A stretch of 27,628 nucleotides of DNA, from assembly GCA_958352815.1 (NCBI GenBank), contig CATWQA010000032.1:1-27628 (forward strand), written 5' to 3'. A program made the translations under genes and the position numbers. Positions 7,604 to 15,416 of this stretch are shown one piece after another; position 1 is the stretch's first letter, and every line of letters begins with the position of its first letter. Source of the DNA: an uncultured Eubacteriales bacterium (GTDB taxonomy: Bacteria; Bacillota; Clostridia; Monoglobales; Monoglobaceae). The notes beneath the pieces are model-generated. The model saw only the letters and a list, made by a program, of their open reading frames with translations, searched no databases and was not told the origin of the DNA.

Positions 7604-7972
7604 ATGTTATTATCCGATATTAAAGAAGTTATAAAAGCCGAGGTTTTAACAGGTGAAAGCGATGAGCAGCTTAAAGCTATGGACATACATAACGCCTGCG
7701 GAAGCGATATGATGAGTGATGTTCTCGCCTTTGTCAAGGATCAATCGCTGCTGCTGACCGGTCTGGTTAATCTGCAAGTGATCAGAACAGCGGAGATGAT
7801 GGATATTCTGGCGGTCTGCTTTGTTCGGGGAAAGACTCCGCCCGAGAACCTGATTGAGCTTGCGAAGGAGCTGGGTATCGTGGTTCTCAAAACCCGATAT
7901 CCCATGTACACTGCTTGCGGACGGCTTTACGGCAAAGGCTTGGAGGGACGAAAAGATGCTGAAGCGTTATGA
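7604..7972 (+). CDS. DRTGG-domain protein, first copy
   Basis: 122 aa, probably cytoplasmic. It resembles the small DRTGG-domain proteins found in clostridial hydrogenase operons, often annotated as serine-kinase-like although no kinase motif is visible. The recognisable core is about residues 28-110. It aligns with the second copy at 9657-9995: hydrophobic strands around LLLTGLVNLQVIRTA and ILAVCFVRG, then ELGIVVLKT. AAGGAG precedes the start. The next gene overlaps its end by 17 bp. The biochemical role is unknown; nucleotide or ligand sensing is a guess from the family's occurrence beside CBS and phosphotransacetylase domains. Confidence 0.75.
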   Translation: MLLSDIKEVIKAEVLTGESDEQLKAMDIHNACGSDMMSDVLAFVKDQSLLLTGLVNLQVIRTAEMMDILAVCFVRGKTPPENLIELAKELGIVVLKTRYPMYTACGRLYGKGLEGRKDAEAL

Positions 7973-8366
7973 TATAGACGGGCATGATTTCTCTATTGCG
8001 GGAGAGGCGTCCAGTGATTTTAAAAGACGCCTTAAAAAGCTTGGTATTGCTCCCGATGTTATCAGGCGGGTTGCGATCGCTATGTACGAGGCGGAGATTA
8101 ATACGATTATCCACGGCGGCGGCGGAACCTGCGACGCTGAAATAGAAAAGAACAGAATTGTTATAACCTTTAAGGATGACGGACCCGGAATAAAGGATAT
8201 AGAGCTTGCTATGCAGGAGGGATATTCCACCGCCACGGAGCAAATCAGAGAACTGGGCTTCGGTGCGGGAATGGGGCTTCCCAATATAAAGAATTATACC
8301 GACGATATGGAGATTGAAACCGAAGTGGGCAAGGGCACAACGGTTAGGCTTATAATAAATGTGTGA
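7956..8366 (+). CDS. RsbT-like anti-sigma-type serine kinase / ATPase
   Basis: 136 aa from the ATG at 7956, chosen because GGAGG (7942-7946) precedes it and the product then has the compact length of this family; the open frame itself extends upstream. GHKL ATP-binding motifs are complete: N box AMYEAEINTIIHG (about 43-55), G1 DDGPGI, and G2 GFGAGMGLPNIK. The AMQEGYST stretch and the final GKGTT are close to RsbT and SpoIIAB-type switch kinases. By analogy it could phosphorylate a STAS-type or other partner or bind a sigma factor; no such partner is encoded nearby. It lies inside the hydrogenase operon, immediately before the HydS-like gene. Confidence 0.85.
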   Translation: MLKRYDIDGHDFSIAGEASSDFKRRLKKLGIAPDVIRRVAIAMYEAEINTIIHGGGGTCDAEIEKNRIVITFKDDGPGIKDIELAMQEGYSTATEQIRELGFGAGMGLPNIKNYTDDMEIETEVGKGTTVRLIINV

Positions 8367-8375
8367 GGTGAGAGG

Positions 8376-9653
8376 ATGTCATACTTTCATTCCGTGACGC
8401 TTGACGAGAGCAAGTGCCGCGGCTGTACCAATTGTATAAAGCGATGTCCCACCGAGGCAATCAGAGTCAGAGACGGAAAGGCTAAGATAATAAAGGTTCG
8501 CTGTATCGACTGCGGCGAGTGTATCAGGGTCTGTCCGTACCATGCAAAAAGAGCGGTTACGGACTCCTTTGATGAGCTTGAAAAGTATAAGTATAATGTG
8601 GCTTTGCCCGCCCCTGCCCTTTACGGTCAGTTCGCCGAGGTGAACGACATAAACGTTATCCTGACCGGGCTGAAGAAGATAGGTTTTGACGATGTTTTTG
8701 AGGTTGCCCGAGGCGCCGAATACATAAGCGAGGCAACAAAGAAGATTTGCAAAAACGGCGACCGTCCCGTAATAAGCAGCGCCTGCCCGGCTGTTATACG
8801 GCTTATCAGAGTGAGGTTCCCCAACCTAATCGATAAGATTATAGATCTGATTTCGCCCATGGAGGCGGCGGGACAGCTGGCGAGGAAAGAAGCGGCAAAA
8901 AAGACCGGGCTTTCCGATGAGGAAATAGGAGTGTTTTTCATAACCCCTTGCCCGGCGAAGATGACAAGTATAAGGTCGCCTTTATCCCTTGAAAAGTCCT
9001 CAATTAGCGGGGCGATTTCGGTCAACGATGTATTCGCTAAGATTTATCCGATTTTGGGTGAGATTAAGCCTGAGCCTCTTATGAAGGCGTCTATGAACGG
9101 TGTCTATTGGTCAAGGAGCGGCGGCGAGGCGGACGGCACGGGAATTGAGAATTACATAGCCGTTGACGGAATTGAAAACGTTATAAAAATTCTTGAGGAA
9201 ATTGAGGATGATAAGGTCTCGGATATAGATTTTATCGAGCTTTCGGCCTGCCTGGGCGGCTGCGTGGGCGGCGTGCTCAACGTGGTAAACGGGTTTGTTG
9301 CCAAAAATAAAATAAAGAGCATTTCAAAGAACATAAATAAGGTTCCTCATGAATGCGGGGAGGATATATCCTTAAATTGTTCAAAAAAGCTGGAGTACGC
9401 GCCTGTAATGGAGCTTGACGACGACTTTGACAAGGCTATGGAAATGATGGATAAGCTGGAGGATATATGCGATTCCCTTCCGGGGCTTGACTGCGGCTCC
9501 TGCGGTGCGCCCTCGTGCAGAGCTCTGGCGGAGGATATTGTGCGGGGCTTTGCGGATGAGAGCTTCTGCATAATTAATATGAAGGCAATGCTGCAAAATA
9601 TGCCCTCCGAAACTTCGAATGATACAAAGGCGGAAAATTCAGATAAGGAGTAG
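8376..9653 (+). CDS. HydS-like divergent [FeFe]-hydrogenase homologue
   Basis: 425 aa. N-terminal 2x[4Fe-4S] ferredoxin (Cys14, 17, 20, 24 and Cys43, 46, 49, 53), then an H-cluster domain (about 70-330), then a C-terminal CxxC-type iron-sulfur domain (Cys373, 376, 381 and 398). Four H-cluster cysteines are conserved: Cys137, Cys192, Cys292 and Cys296. L1 reads SSACP: the residue before Cys137, the proton-shuttling Cys in active enzymes, is Ala136. L2 is TPCPAK and L3 is ACLGGCVGG, lacking the usual GGGQ. This is the pattern I know from sensory (group C, HydS) hydrogenases, but the PAS domain usual in that group is absent. A regulatory, H2- or redox-sensing role is therefore more likely than bulk catalysis. 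It is co-transcribed with two ATPases, two DRTGG proteins and a PHP protein. Confidence 0.88.
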   Translation: MSYFHSVTLDESKCRGCTNCIKRCPTEAIRVRDGKAKIIKVRCIDCGECIRVCPYHAKRAVTDSFDELEKYKYNVALPAPALYGQFAEVNDINVILTGLKKIGFDDVFEVARGAEYISEATKKICKNGDRPVISSACPAVIRLIRVRFPNLIDKIIDLISPMEAAGQLARKEAAKKTGLSDEEIGVFFITPCPAKMTSIRSPLSLEKSSISGAISVNDVFAKIYPILGEIKPEPLMKASMNGVYWSRSGGEADGTGIENYIAVDGIENVIKILEEIEDDKVSDIDFIELSACLGGCVGGVLNVVNGFVAKNKIKSISKNINKVPHECGEDISLNCSKKLEYAPVMELDDDFDKAMEMMDKLEDICDSLPGLDCGSCGAPSCRALAEDIVRGFADESFCIINMKAMLQNMPSETSNDTKAENSDKE

Positions 9654-9656
9654 AGT

Positions 9657-9995
9657 ATGAATTTATCAGAGTTTATTGAAAAGGGAAAGTACGAGCTTGT
9701 GACAAAGGCTGACTATGAGGACAGACAGATAACAGGCTGTTACGTAGGAGATTTGCTCAGCTGGGTAATGGGCAGAGCTGACAGCGGCGACGTTTGGATA
9801 ACAGTTATGAGCAATATTAATATAGTTGCAGTGGCTTCCCTGGTGGACGCCGCATGTATTCTGCTGGCTGAAGGCGTCTCTGTGGACGAGGATATTATAA
9901 GCAAGGCAAACGCCCAGGATATAGTTATTCTCAAGTCCGAAAAGACGGGATATGAGCTGTGCGCGGACTACTATAAGTTCAGCCAAAATGATTAG
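9657..9995 (+). CDS. DRTGG-domain protein, second copy
   Basis: 112 aa, paralogous to the protein at 7604-7972. The shared pattern is a GCYVGDLLSWVM-like segment, strands VWITVMSNINIVAVA and ACILLAEGV, and an IVILKS segment. Its ribosome binding site (AAGGAG) lies in the last codons of the HydS-like gene, and its own last 8 bp overlap the PHP gene, so the three are probably translationally coupled. The function is unknown. The two copies flank the RsbT-like and HydS-like pair, which suggests one partner for each or a heterodimer. Confidence 0.78.
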   Translation: MNLSEFIEKGKYELVTKADYEDRQITGCYVGDLLSWVMGRADSGDVWITVMSNINIVAVASLVDAACILLAEGVSVDEDIISKANAQDIVILKSEKTGYELCADYYKFSQND

Positions 9996-10686
9996 CTACG
10001 ATTTCCATATCCATTCCGCCCTGTCACCCTGTGGGGATATGGATATGACTCCCAATAATATTGTAAACATGGCTGCCCTGCTGGGGCTTAACGCTATTGC
10101 TGTTTCCGACCATAACAGCATCGGTAACGCCGAGGCGGCAATAAAGGTGGGGGAGCGCATCGGCGTCCGTGTTTTGCCGGGCATGGAGGTTGAGACTGCT
10201 GAGGCGGTTCACGTGCTCACTCTCTATCCTGATATTGAGCGGGCAAGACCTGTGGCGGAGGCGGTGTATTCGGCTCTGCCGAACATAAAAAATAAGCCCG
10301 AGCTGTTCGGGCAGCAGGCGTTCATGGATGAGTGGGACAACATAATCGGCTATGAGGAGCGGCTGTTGATTTCCTCAACCTCTATAGACCTTGACGAGCT
10401 CATGTATATGGTTAAGGATGTGGGCGGAATATTTGTTCCGGCTCATGTTGACCGCCATTCGTACAGCATACTTATGAACCTGGGATTTATTCCCGAGAAC
10501 TTAGAGGTTGACGGAATAGAGCTTTCAAAGGGCGTTCGTGACGCCGATGAGTACCTAAACAACAGACCTGATTTAAAGGGCTACAAGATTTTCAGAAATT
10601 CCGACGCACACTATTTGGAGGATATTTCGGATCCTATTAATTTTCTTGATATAGACAATCCGACTGACTTGTTCAAAACTATTTAA
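9988..10686 (+). CDS. PHP-domain metal-dependent phosphoesterase
   Basis: 232 aa from the ATG at 9988. The upstream part of the open frame lies within the DRTGG gene and is not needed. PHP (polymerase and histidinol phosphatase) motifs are clear: HIH at 7-9, SDHNS in the second motif, PAHVDR, and RNSDAHYLED near the C-terminus. These His and Asp residues would bind a trinuclear metal centre. The family hydrolyses phosphomonoesters or nucleotides; the substrate here is unknown. Its place beside a presumed kinase and a sensor hydrogenase makes a role in removing or turning over a phosphorylated signal attractive, but this is inference. Confidence 0.85.
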   Translation: MISYDFHIHSALSPCGDMDMTPNNIVNMAALLGLNAIAVSDHNSIGNAEAAIKVGERIGVRVLPGMEVETAEAVHVLTLYPDIERARPVAEAVYSALPNIKNKPELFGQQAFMDEWDNIIGYEERLLISSTSIDLDELMYMVKDVGGIFVPAHVDRHSYSILMNLGFIPENLEVDGIELSKGVRDADEYLNNRPDLKGYKIFRNSDAHYLEDISDPINFLDIDNPTDLFKTI

Positions 10687-10700
10687 TAGGTGGTGGTAGA

Positions 10701-11258
10701 ATGAAAGAGCTTTCCTTAAATATTCTTGATATTGCGAAAAATTCTGTCAAGGCGGATTCTACCTTGATTGAGATAACCGTTGATGAGAATATTAATAAAA
10801 ATCTGCTTACGATTACCATAAGGGATAACGGCTGCGGTATGAGCAGGGAGTTTTTAAACAGGGTCAAGGACCCCTTTACAACAACGAGAACCACAAGAAA
10901 GGTGGGGATGGGTATTCCCCTGTTTGAGCTTGCGGCAAACCAGGCGGGAGGCACGCTTGACATAGAGTCCGAGCTGGGCAAGGGAACCTGCGTCACCGCC
11001 ACTTTTGTTTATGACAGCATAGACAGAGCTCCTGTGGGTGATATTACGGGAACAATGATAACTCTCATTTCCGGAAGCCCGGAAATAGATTTTAAATATA
11101 TTCATAGGGTAAACAACGCCGAATTTGTGTTTGACACAAAAGAGGTTAAAGCTATACTGGGGGATGTGCCCCTTAATTCAACCGACGTGCTTTCTTGGAT
11201 TATGGATTATATAACCGAAGGCCTGGCGGAAATACGAGGGCAGAACCCCGTGTTTTAA
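10701..11258 (+). CDS. Small GHKL ATPase, histidine-kinase-like
   Basis: 185 aa, cytoplasmic. Residues about 1-112 form a GHKL ATP-binding fold: N box LNILDIAKNSVKA, G1 DNGCGM, F box DPFTTTR, G2 VGMGIPL. There is no dimerisation/phospho-acceptor (HisKA) domain, no transmembrane segment and no response regulator nearby. The last about 70 residues (GDITGTMITLISG onward) form a separate alpha/beta-looking domain that I do not recognise. It may act on a partner protein in the same operon, for example the HydS-like or DRTGG proteins. It is the last of the six accessory genes before the catalytic subunits. Confidence 0.82.
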   Translation: MKELSLNILDIAKNSVKADSTLIEITVDENINKNLLTITIRDNGCGMSREFLNRVKDPFTTTRTTRKVGMGIPLFELAANQAGGTLDIESELGKGTCVTATFVYDSIDRAPVGDITGTMITLISGSPEIDFKYIHRVNNAEFVFDTKEVKAILGDVPLNSTDVLSWIMDYITEGLAEIRGQNPVF

Positions 11259-11306
11259 TATAGTAAATAATTAATTGATACATAAAGTAAGTTTGGAGGT
11301 CAAAGA

Positions 11307-11687
11307 ATGAAAAGTTTGGCAGAGTTAAAGGCAATTCGCGATAGGGTTCAAAGCCAAATGAACCTTAGGGATGACGACAGCGGCAAAACGCGTATAGTAG
11401 TGGGAATGGCAACTTGCGGTATTGCGGCGGGGGCGCGTCCCGTGCTGAACGAGTTTTTGCAGGAGGTTGACAAGAGGGGCTTATCCGGCGTCAGCGTATC
11501 TCAGACCGGTTGTATCGGTATGTGCAGGCTCGAGCCTATTGTTGAGGTTTATAAGCCCGGAGAGGAAAAGGTGACATATATTAAGATGTCGCCCGAAAAG
11601 GTTGCAAAAATTGTTACGGAGCATATTGTAAACGGCAGACCTGTAACAGAATACACTATCGGAGCAACTCAGACTGGAGGTAAATAA
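11307..11687 (+). CDS. HndB-like thioredoxin-fold [2Fe-2S] subunit
   Basis: 126 aa. A small (2Fe-2S) ferredoxin-like protein of the HndB type, a subunit of tetrameric NAD(P)-linked [FeFe] hydrogenases. Cysteines at 37 (ATCGIAAGA), 69 and 73 (TGCIGMC) are in the positions used for cluster binding. A fourth Cys is not present, which I believe is usual for this subfamily. A strong GGAGGT precedes the start, and its own end contains the ribosome binding site of the next gene 3 bp away. Confidence 0.88.
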   Translation: MKSLAELKAIRDRVQSQMNLRDDDSGKTRIVVGMATCGIAAGARPVLNEFLQEVDKRGLSGVSVSQTGCIGMCRLEPIVEVYKPGEEKVTYIKMSPEKVAKIVTEHIVNGRPVTEYTIGATQTGGK

Positions 11688-11690
11688 CCA

Positions 11691-13487
11691 ATGAATATTT
11701 ACAGATCGCAGGTGCTTGTCTGCGGAGGTACGGGTTGTACTTCCTCAGGCAGCATGGCGCTTATTGATGAATTTGAAAAGCAGCTTGAAGCCAGCAAGCT
11801 TGCCGATGAGGTTAAAATTGTAAAGACCGGATGCTTTGGTCTCTGTGCTTTGGGTCCTGTTGTAATAGTGTACCCCGAGGGCGCTTTTTACAGCATGGTA
11901 AAGGTTGAGGACGTAAAGGAAATTGTTGAGGAGCACCTGCTCAAGGGCAGAATTGTTCAGAGACTTCTCTATGACGAGTCCGTCCATGAGGGAACAGATG
12001 AGATTAAGTCTCTGAATGAGGTTGACTTCTATAAGAAGCAATACCGTATCGCTCTCAGAAACTGCGGCGTTATCAACCCCGAGAATATTGACGAGTACAT
12101 TGCAAGAGACGGTTATCAGGCGCTGGGCAAGGCGCTGACCGAGATGAAGCCTCAGGAGGTAATCGACCTGATTAAGGATTCGGGGCTCCGCGGCAGAGGC
12201 GGCGGCGGATTTCCCACAGGTCTTAAGTGGCAGTTTGCCGCAAACTCGGTTGACGACGTAAAGTACGTATGCTGTAACGCCGACGAGGGCGACCCGGGCG
12301 CATTTATGGACAGAAGCGTTTTGGAGGGCGACCCCCATGCTGTTTTGGAGGCAATGGCAATCGCAGGATACGCAATCGGCTCAAACCAGGGATATATTTA
12401 TATCAGAGCCGAGTACCCCATTGCTGTTCAGAGACTGAATATTGCTATTTCTCAAGCACGTGAGTACGGACTGCTGGGCAAGAATATTTTTGACACAGGC
12501 TTTGATTTTGATATTGAGCTCCGTTTGGGAGCGGGCGCATTTGTGTGCGGTGAGGAAACCGCTCTGATGACATCTATTGAGGGTCACAGAGGCGAGCCTC
12601 GTCCCCGTCCGCCCTTCCCGGCTGTCAAGGGTCTGTTTGAAAAGCCCACAATACTTAACAATGTTGAGACCTATGCCAATATTCCCAGAATTATTTTAAA
12701 GGGTGCGGAGTGGTTCTCTTCAATCGGAACCGAAAAGAGCAAGGGTACAAAGGTTTTTGCTCTGGGAGGTAAGATTAACAACACAGGTCTGGTGGAGGTT
12801 CCCATGGGAACAACTCTCCGCGAGATTATTGAGGACATTGGCGGCGGAATACCCGGCGGCAAGAAGTTTAAGGCGGCGCAGACAGGCGGCCCCTCGGGCG
12901 GCTGTATTCCCGCTGAACTGATTGATACTCCTATTGATTATGACTCATTGATTTCAATCGGCTCGATGATGGGTTCCGGCGGTCTTATAGTTATGGACGA
13001 AGATAACTGTATGGTTGATATTGCCAAGTTCTTCCTTGAGTTCACTGTTGACGAGTCCTGCGGTAAGTGTACGCCCTGCCGTGTGGGAACAAAGCGTCTC
13101 CTTGAGATACTCACCAAGATTACAGACGGAAACGGAACGATGGAGGATTTGGATCGTCTGGAGGAACTGGCTAACGCCATTAAGGCAGGCTCTCTCTGCG
13201 GTCTGGGTCAGACGGCTCCCAACCCCGTTCTGTCCACGCTGAAATACTTCAGAGATGAGTATGAGGCTCATATAGTCGATAAGGTATGTTCGGCGCATGT
13301 CTGTAAGGGTCTTGCAAAGTATGTGATTGACCCCGATAAGTGCAGAGGCTGCAGCCTGTGTGCTAAGCAATGTCCCGTCGGCGCAATTTCGGGCGAGGTT
13401 AAGAGCCCGTTTACTATTGACACGGAAAAATGTATAAAGTGCGGCGCATGTATCGAGAAGTGTCCGTTCAAAGCCATAAGTAAGTAG
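11691..13487 (+). CDS. NADH-binding hydrogenase subunit, NuoF/HydB/HndC-like
   Basis: 598 aa. The diaphorase subunit: it exchanges electrons with NAD(H) through FMN. Domains in order: N-terminal thioredoxin-like [2Fe-2S] (Cys11, 16, 48, 52); NADH and FMN fold (about 120-440) with GRGGGGFPTGLKW (168-180), CNADEGDPGAF (195-205) and CGEETALM (286-293); NuoF-type [4Fe-4S] (Cys457, 460, 463, 503); C-terminal 2x[4Fe-4S] ferredoxin (Cys551, 554, 557, 561 and Cys581, 584, 587, 591). This layout matches subunits of electron-bifurcating hydrogenases. Whether this complex bifurcates or only couples NADH to H2 cannot be read from sequence. The FMN need links it to the adjacent rib operon. Confidence 0.95.
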   Translation: MNIYRSQVLVCGGTGCTSSGSMALIDEFEKQLEASKLADEVKIVKTGCFGLCALGPVVIVYPEGAFYSMVKVEDVKEIVEEHLLKGRIVQRLLYDESVHEGTDEIKSLNEVDFYKKQYRIALRNCGVINPENIDEYIARDGYQALGKALTEMKPQEVIDLIKDSGLRGRGGGGFPTGLKWQFAANSVDDVKYVCCNADEGDPGAFMDRSVLEGDPHAVLEAMAIAGYAIGSNQGYIYIRAEYPIAVQRLNIAISQAREYGLLGKNIFDTGFDFDIELRLGAGAFVCGEETALMTSIEGHRGEPRPRPPFPAVKGLFEKPTILNNVETYANIPRIILKGAEWFSSIGTEKSKGTKVFALGGKINNTGLVEVPMGTTLREIIEDIGGGIPGGKKFKAAQTGGPSGGCIPAELIDTPIDYDSLISIGSMMGSGGLIVMDEDNCMVDIAKFFLEFTVDESCGKCTPCRVGTKRLLEILTKITDGNGTMEDLDRLEELANAIKAGSLCGLGQTAPNPVLSTLKYFRDEYEAHIVDKVCSAHVCKGLAKYVIDPDKCRGCSLCAKQCPVGAISGEVKSPFTIDTEKCIKCGACIEKCPFKAISK

Positions 13488-13500
13488 GGAGGGGATAGAA

Positions 13501-15240
13501 ATGAGTATGGTTAATATTAAGATTAACGGCATGGAGCTGTCCGTTCCCGCCGAATATACTGTCCTTGAGGCAGCCCGTGAAAACGGTATTGAAATTCCCA
13601 CTTTGTGCTATCTTAAAGATGTGAGCAAGACAGGCTCCTGCAGAATGTGCATAGTGGAGGTCAAGGGAGCAAGAGCTCTCCAGGCGGCCTGCGTGTACCC
13701 CGTTTCCGAGGGATTGGAGGTTTTCACAAACACGCCTAAGGTAAGACAGCAGAGAAAGGTGACTCTGGAGCTTCTGCTTTCAAATCATGACAGACAGTGT
13801 CTCAGCTGCGCGAGAAACCAAAGCTGTGAGCTTCAGGCTCTGGCAGATGAGCTGGGCGTTACGGAAATCTCATATGAGGGCGAGATGAACACTTATGATG
13901 TGGATGACGTTTCCCCGTCGCTGATAAGAGATAACAATAAGTGTATTCTCTGCCGCAGATGCGTGAACATGTGTAAGGACGTGCAGACCGTGGCGGTTAT
14001 AGACACAATGGAGCGAGGTTTTAAGACGAAGATTGCATCGGCGTTTGAGATGCCTCTTGCCGATACCTCCTGCGTAAACTGCGGTCAGTGTATAATATCA
14101 TGCCCCACAGGAGCCCTTAAAGAAAAGGATAATACGAAAGAGGTTTGGGACGCAATCGCAGACCCGGATAAGGTCGTTGTGGTTCAGACCGCACCTGCGG
14201 TTAGAGCAGGTCTGGGCGAGGAGTTCGGTTATCCCATGGGAACTCCCGTAACGGGAAAAATGGCGGCGGCGCTTAGACGCATGGGCTTTGACAAGGTGTT
14301 TGACACCGACACGGGCGCAGACCTGACAATAATGGAGGAGGCAAACGAGCTTATAGAGCGTGTTCAAAACGGTGGCAAGCTCCCGATGATTACCTCCTGC
14401 AGCCCCGGCTGGATAAAGTTCTGCGAGCATAACTTCCCTGACTTTATTGATAATCTGTCAAGCTGTAAATCTCCCCACGAGATGTTCGGCGCAGTGATTA
14501 AGTCTTATTACGCGAAGAAGAATAATCTTGACCCCAAGAGCATTTATGTTGTTTCGGTTATGCCTTGTGTTGCCAAGAAGTTTGAGGCAGGTCGCCCCGA
14601 AATGGAGTGTGACGGCTTGCGTGATGTAGACGCGGTAATCTCAACCCGCGAGCTTGCGAAAATGATTAAGGAAGCCGGAATTATGTTCACCAAGCTCCCC
14701 GACGAGGAGTTTGATATGCCCTTTGAGCGCGCCAGCGGAGCCGGAGTTATATTCGGTGCAACAGGCGGCGTTATGGAGGCTGCATTGAGAACTGCGGCAG
14801 ACGTTTTAAACGGCAAGTCAGTTGAAGAAATTGAGTACACCGCAGTGAGAGGCGTTGAGGGCATTAAGGAGGCCACCGTCAATATGGGCGGCATGGACGT
14901 TAAGGTTGCCGTTGCCAACGGCTTGGGCAATGCGAGAAAGCTGCTCAACAGTATTCGCGAAGGTAAGGCTGATTATCACTTTATTGAGATTATGGCATGT
15001 CCCGGCGGCTGCGTAAACGGCGGCGGACAGCCCATAGTTCCCTCAAGAGAGAAGATGGATATCGACGTTCGCGCAGAGCGTGCAAAGGCTCTCTATGCCG
15101 AGGATAACAGCAGCGCAATAAGAAAGAGCCATGAGAACCCGGATATGGATACGCTTTATAATGACTTCTTCGGAAAACCCGGTTCACATCTGGCGCACGA
15201 GCTGCTTCACACAACCTATACAAATCGCGGCAGATTTTAA
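13501..15240 (+). CDS. Catalytic [FeFe] hydrogenase subunit, HydA/HndD-like
   Basis: 579 aa. It produces or oxidises H2 at an H-cluster. N-terminal plant-type [2Fe-2S] (Cys36, 47, 50, 64), His-Cys3 [4Fe-4S] (His96, Cys100, 103, 109), 2x[4Fe-4S] (Cys148, 151, 154, 158 and Cys191, 194, 197, 201), then the H domain and the C-terminal small-subunit region with SHENP and HELLH. L1 is TSCSPGW (298-304), L2 MPCVAKKFE (Cys356), L3 ACPGGCVNGGGQP (Cys500, Cys504). The spacing from L1 to L2 matches clostridial CpI exactly, which places Ser301 where CpI has the cluster ligand Cys300; see findings. It ends the operon and is followed by a clear terminator. The maturases hydE, hydF and hydG are not in this window. 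Confidence 0.96.
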   Translation: MSMVNIKINGMELSVPAEYTVLEAARENGIEIPTLCYLKDVSKTGSCRMCIVEVKGARALQAACVYPVSEGLEVFTNTPKVRQQRKVTLELLLSNHDRQCLSCARNQSCELQALADELGVTEISYEGEMNTYDVDDVSPSLIRDNNKCILCRRCVNMCKDVQTVAVIDTMERGFKTKIASAFEMPLADTSCVNCGQCIISCPTGALKEKDNTKEVWDAIADPDKVVVVQTAPAVRAGLGEEFGYPMGTPVTGKMAAALRRMGFDKVFDTDTGADLTIMEEANELIERVQNGGKLPMITSCSPGWIKFCEHNFPDFIDNLSSCKSPHEMFGAVIKSYYAKKNNLDPKSIYVVSVMPCVAKKFEAGRPEMECDGLRDVDAVISTRELAKMIKEAGIMFTKLPDEEFDMPFERASGAGVIFGATGGVMEAALRTAADVLNGKSVEEIEYTAVRGVEGIKEATVNMGGMDVKVAVANGLGNARKLLNSIREGKADYHFIEIMACPGGCVNGGGQPIVPSREKMDIDVRAERAKALYAEDNSSAIRKSHENPDMDTLYNDFFGKPGSHLAHELLHTTYTNRGRF

Positions 15241-15254
15241 ATTGATTTGAGATG

Positions 15255-15288
15255 GCAGTATCGCAGTAAAGCGGTACTGCTATTTTTT
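15255..15288 (+). terminator. Terminator of the hydrogenase operon
   Basis: A 10-bp stem (15255-15264 with 15271-15280, one G-U pair, AGTAAA loop) is followed by a T-run at 15283-15288, 15 bp after the hydrogenase stop codon. Confidence 0.93.
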
Positions 15289-15350
15289 AATGTAAATAAA
15301 TAATTTTTATCATAACATATGAAATTATTGTCATAGTTGTATATATAATA

Positions 15351-15379
15351 TTGATATAGGTTCTTTAATATGGTAAAAT
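15351..15379 (+). promoter_or_regulatory. Candidate promoter of lyase 2
   Basis: TTGATA (15351-15356) and TAAAAT (15374-15379) are separated by 17 bp, about 38 bp before the start codon. GAGGGGTGA precedes the ATG. Confidence 0.6.
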
Positions 15380-15416
15380 AAGACTAACTTTTAAACAAAT
15401 TGAGGGGTGAAGTACA

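Noticed and set aside
7854..7955. Longer N-terminus for the RsbT-like protein
   Set aside because: The extra 34 residues lie inside the DRTGG gene in another frame; the ATG at 7956 has GGAGG upstream and fits the family length.
11745..12338. 197-aa antisense frame, and a similar one at 12954-13601
   Set aside because: Both are antisense shadows of the NuoF-like and HydA-like genes, whose frames are certain.
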